Source: Syntrophomonadaceae bacterium (GTDB lineage Bacteria; Bacillota; Ch66; Ch109). Taken from it: 7,707 nt of DNA. The notes below the pieces were generated by a model. That model saw only the letters and a list, made by a program, of their open reading frames with translations, did not search any database and was not told the DNA's origin. Location of the stretch: NCBI GenBank assembly GCA_012512295.1, contig JAAZDI010000185.1, positions 1 through 7,707 of the forward strand. Reading direction: 5' to 3'. Position numbers and translations under genes: made by a program. Shown piece by piece: positions 5,535 through 7,707 of the stretch (position 1 is its first letter; each line of letters starts with the position of its first letter).

Positions 5535-6578
5535 CTAAACTGCCCGCAAACAGCGCAAAGCACGGCACAAACGATAGAGCTTACGGGTTCCGGAGCCGGC
5601 TTGGGTTATTAGGTAACGAGCGGCAGAGTCTAGTCCCTGTTGCTTCACCTTAGGGTCAGAGAGGTAAAGAGCAGGCAGCCCTTTGACGATTGTCGTGTGA
5701 AATGCCGGATCCGGTAAGTTTTGAGCCTGCTCAATTGCTTGACGCATAAAATAGCCTAGTCTTTGCGGGACTGAGGCCGGATCAGGATAGTAGAAAACAA
5801 AGTTTAGGTCACCGCCCAGCCGGTCCTCGTGTTGATCAATATAATAATCAAGTAAAATATGTAACCCACAAATCCAGGGGAAATATGATTCAAAAATTTG
5901 GTCAGCTTCCCGGCTATTCAGTTGAGGTTGGGTAGCGGCTGCAAGTAAAGCAAATATCGCCAAGGTAGAGCCAGCAGCGGCGGAAAATTCCCACCAAGCG
6001 ATGGCCGGGAATTTGGAGCCGTTTTTTTCAGCCCAGGCCTGTAAAGTTGATTCTCGGTTAGCCAGATCCATGTGTTTATAAACCTGAAGATCACAGTAGA
6101 GTGAGGCCAAATAGCCAAGCAAATCCCGAATAACCGGGAAACCAGGCAAAAGCTGGACCTGCTGCTGAGAGCGGACTACTAGCTGGGCTAAATAACCCCC
6201 ATCATTTTTGTTCGGATATAGTTGATAGTAATCTTTGAGCGGCGCGTCTGGATTAAGGGCGTCTAAGAAGGCTAAGTGCAGGACCCGAAAGGCGTCCGGA
6301 TCAGTAAATTGCATCCTATCGCAGAGATTATCCAGATAATCGCTGATCGTTTGCACCGCCACAATCAGGGGAGTCAACACAGTATCCCAATGGGGGTGCC
6401 AGTTGGTATAAACACTTCCTCCTTGGGCATGGAACCGCTTTAGTTTTATGCTTTTTAAAGCCTGTTCCCGTAGATTCGGGTCTGGCGACTGTTGGGCGAA
6501 ATTTTGCCAGTATTTGAGCTCTCGTTCCACTTGAGGCAGGGTATGTAAAATAAAGCGGGCTATATTTAATCTTTTCAT
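5535..6578 (-). CDS. ytpB: DUF2600 / YtpB-like large terpene synthase (tetraprenyl-beta-curcumene synthase family)
   Basis: A 347-residue all-helical protein of the YtpB (DUF2600) family. In Bacillus, YtpB cyclises heptaprenyl diphosphate (C35) to tetraprenyl-beta-curcumene; a homologue in another Bacillus uses C25 substrate. Two Asp-rich metal/diphosphate motifs are visible: ISDYLDNLCDR (78-88) and LLDYYIDQHEDR (242-253). Other family-like segments are GGSVYTNW (53-60), SLYCDLQVYKHMD (159-171) and the helix IAWWEFSAAAGSTLAIFALL (193-212), which is part of the fold rather than a membrane anchor. The ATG at 6578 is chosen over an in-frame upstream ATG at 6638 because MKRLNIARFILHTLPQVE is the typical N-terminus and the longer form would overlap the prenyl synthase. 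One base separates the TAA of the prenyl synthase from this ATG and the ribosome binding site is weak (GGAT), pointing to translational coupling. The product chain length cannot be told from sequence. Confidence 0.85.
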   Translation of the reverse strand: MKRLNIARFILHTLPQVERELKYWQNFAQQSPDPNLREQALKSIKLKRFHAQGGSVYTNWHPHWDTVLTPLIVAVQTISDYLDNLCDRMQFTDPDAFRVLHLAFLDALNPDAPLKDYYQLYPNKNDGGYLAQLVVRSQQQVQLLPGFPVIRDLLGYLASLYCDLQVYKHMDLANRESTLQAWAEKNGSKFPAIAWWEFSAAAGSTLAIFALLAAATQPQLNSREADQIFESYFPWICGLHILLDYYIDQHEDRLGGDLNFVFYYPDPASVPQRLGYFMRQAIEQAQNLPDPAFHTTIVKGLPALYLSDPKVKQQGLDSAARYLITQAGSGTRKLYRLCRALRCLRAV

Positions 6579-6579
6579 C

Positions 6580-7707
6580 TTATCCAATCGTCTCGCCAGA
6601 AAAGCTGAATGCATATTTTGACTGCCGGGCAGAAACATAATTGTCTAAAGGGTAGTCAGCAGGGTAGTCAGTGGTGAAAGTTTTATTATTGAACTGCTCT
6701 TGCGGAGGATAGATTGGGTTGCTTGTTTTCCAACGCAAGGGCATAGTCAGCCCTAAAGAAGTCAGGCGTTTCTCCACCATTAACAGAGGTTTTTCAAGCA
6801 ACTGGCCGGCTATTTCCCACATCGCTAAACGTGCCGGCACCTGAGGTAGGCCATAGATTGATTGACAAGCAGCATCGAACATCTGGAAAACCCTATCCAG
6901 ACTATAAAGAAAGGCATCACTATCAGCTAAACGGGTGACCGTCAGCGCAATTTCTTCAGCAGTGATCTGTTGGCGATCAAGAATAGGTCTCAGCCAGGCT
7001 CCTTGTTGCTCATCCTGGAGGAGTCGAAGTACAGGCAGGGTTAAGATACCGCGGGCTAGATCACTCCCAACCGGTTTGCCAAGTTCATTTGGATCACCGA
7101 TCAGATCAAGGATATCATCTAAAATCTGGTAGGCATAACCCAGGTAAAGGCCAAAACGGTGGATTGACCGGACATGTTCCGCCGGCAGCAAGGCAGTAAT
7201 TGCTCCCGCTTGACAACTGGCGGCAAAGAGACAGGCGGTTTTCTTATAGATGTTGTCCAGGTAGTTTTCTTCTGTTTGCCGGTAGTTATAGGTCTGGGCT
7301 GCTTGATTAATTTCACCTTCACACATTAGTTGGATAGCGTTGCTTACAGATAGGAGAACCGGGTAGTTCTTCCGGGCTGTCAGCAGATTGAATGCTGAGG
7401 AGAAGAGGTAGTCACCAGCCAGAACCGCGGTAAGGTTCCCCCATTTTTGATTAATGGTTTCTTTCCCTCTGCGAGTCGTTGCTTGGTCAATAATATCATC
7501 ATGAACCAGTGAAGCCATATGGATCATTTCAATGGCGGAAGCAGCATCCACTAGGTTTTCCCAGTTGATAGGTTCCCAGTCAGATGATTTAAAAGAAGCA
7601 GAGATCAGGGCTAAGGTGGGCCGAATCCTCTTGCCACCAGCCTTTAATTGATGGTTGATTACCTCGTGAACTGGTTCGTATCCCTGGAGGCTTAAATCGT
7701 GGATACG
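6580..7707 (-). CDS. Medium/long-chain polyprenyl diphosphate synthase, HepT-like (5' end outside window)
   Basis: The visible 375 residues form a trans-isoprenyl diphosphate synthase that adds isopentenyl diphosphate units to an allylic primer. From the edge inward: GGKRIRP (diphosphate/IPP binding), the first Asp-rich motif LVHDDIIDQATTRRG (7507-7463), GKPVGSDLARG, and the second Asp-rich motif QILDDILDLIGD (about 7128-7093). The residues four and five before the first motif are small (Ser, Ala), which in this family fits medium/long products rather than farnesyl (C15). The HMASLVHDD context is like the heptaprenyl synthase large subunit HepT, which in Bacillus needs a small HepS partner; none is visible here. 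After the usual last helices (GQLLEKPLL) there is an unusual polar, Tyr/Pro-rich extension of about 70 residues. Its stop is one base from the DUF2600 start, so it probably supplies that enzyme's substrate. A quinone side-chain role remains possible. Confidence 0.85.
   Translation of the reverse strand, partial: RIHDLSLQGYEPVHEVINHQLKAGGKRIRPTLALISASFKSSDWEPINWENLVDAASAIEMIHMASLVHDDIIDQATTRRGKETINQKWGNLTAVLAGDYLFSSAFNLLTARKNYPVLLSVSNAIQLMCEGEINQAAQTYNYRQTEENYLDNIYKKTACLFAASCQAGAITALLPAEHVRSIHRFGLYLGYAYQILDDILDLIGDPNELGKPVGSDLARGILTLPVLRLLQDEQQGAWLRPILDRQQITAEEIALTVTRLADSDAFLYSLDRVFQMFDAACQSIYGLPQVPARLAMWEIAGQLLEKPLLMVEKRLTSLGLTMPLRWKTSNPIYPPQEQFNNKTFTTDYPADYPLDNYVSARQSKYAFSFSGETIG
6649..6672. 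repeat. 12-bp tandem repeat coding TDYP-ADYP
   Basis: AGGGTAGTCAGC (6649-6660) is followed directly by AGGGTAGTCAGT (6661-6672), differing at one base. On the minus strand it encodes TDYPADYP in the C-terminal extension of the prenyl synthase, and the next codons (LDNY) look like a third, degenerate unit. Confidence 0.75.

Noticed and set aside
6579..6638. Longer DUF2600 start at ATG 6638
   Set aside because: It would overlap the prenyl synthase by 59 bases and add 20 residues before the typical MKRLNIARF start.

Overview
The window looks like chromosomal DNA of an endospore-forming, low-to-moderate GC Firmicute, most likely a clostridial (Peptococcaceae-like) anaerobe. This rests on two small spore-coat-type proteins, a 3D-domain protein of the cell-wall/spore type, a YtpB-like (DUF2600) terpene synthase, strong AGGAGG-type ribosome binding sites and frequent GTG/TTG starts. 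The genus is inferred, not shown.

Layout. Bases 3-65 are the tail of a plus-strand gene. It ends in a hairpin (61-88) with U-rich flanks on both strands, which also serves the convergent coat pair. That pair (minus, 191-634) is a CotF-like protein with a 61-residue helical partner encoded upstream. Next on the minus strand is a 3D-domain protein (820-1116) with its own terminator. Its signal-peptide-coding leader (1117-1254) carries an in-frame UGA and lacks a standard start codon. Bases 1255-1576 hold no intact gene, only a startless 52-codon open stretch (1441-1596) of unknown nature. A TTG-started MBL-fold hydrolase (plus, 1628-2416) converges on an unrecognised 146-residue protein (minus, 2426-2866). 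The latter is divergent from an Atz/Trz-family amidohydrolase (plus, 3071-4426) that resembles S-adenosylhomocysteine / methylthioadenosine / 5'-deoxyadenosine deaminases. The amidohydrolase converges on a nitrilase-superfamily amidase (minus, 4485-5309).

The right end is a minus-strand pair: a medium/long-chain polyprenyl diphosphate synthase that runs off the edge (6580->7707), then a DUF2600 tetraprenyl-beta-curcumene-synthase-like enzyme (5535-6578). One base separates the stop of the first from the ATG of the second, so they are probably translationally coupled. Together they could make a linear prenyl diphosphate (C35 in the Bacillus precedent) and cyclise its head end to a large terpene, as in Bacillus sesquarterpene/sporulene biosynthesis.

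The points most worth a second look are: (1) the prenyl synthase/DUF2600 coupling; (2) the unusual C-terminal extension of the prenyl synthase, with a 12-bp tandem repeat; (3) the in-frame UGA in the 3D-protein leader, followed 27 bases later by a hairpin with an A-U-closed GGUC loop. The last could be plain gene decay or, less likely, a SECIS-like element. I see no mobile element, CRISPR array, tRNA or rRNA.
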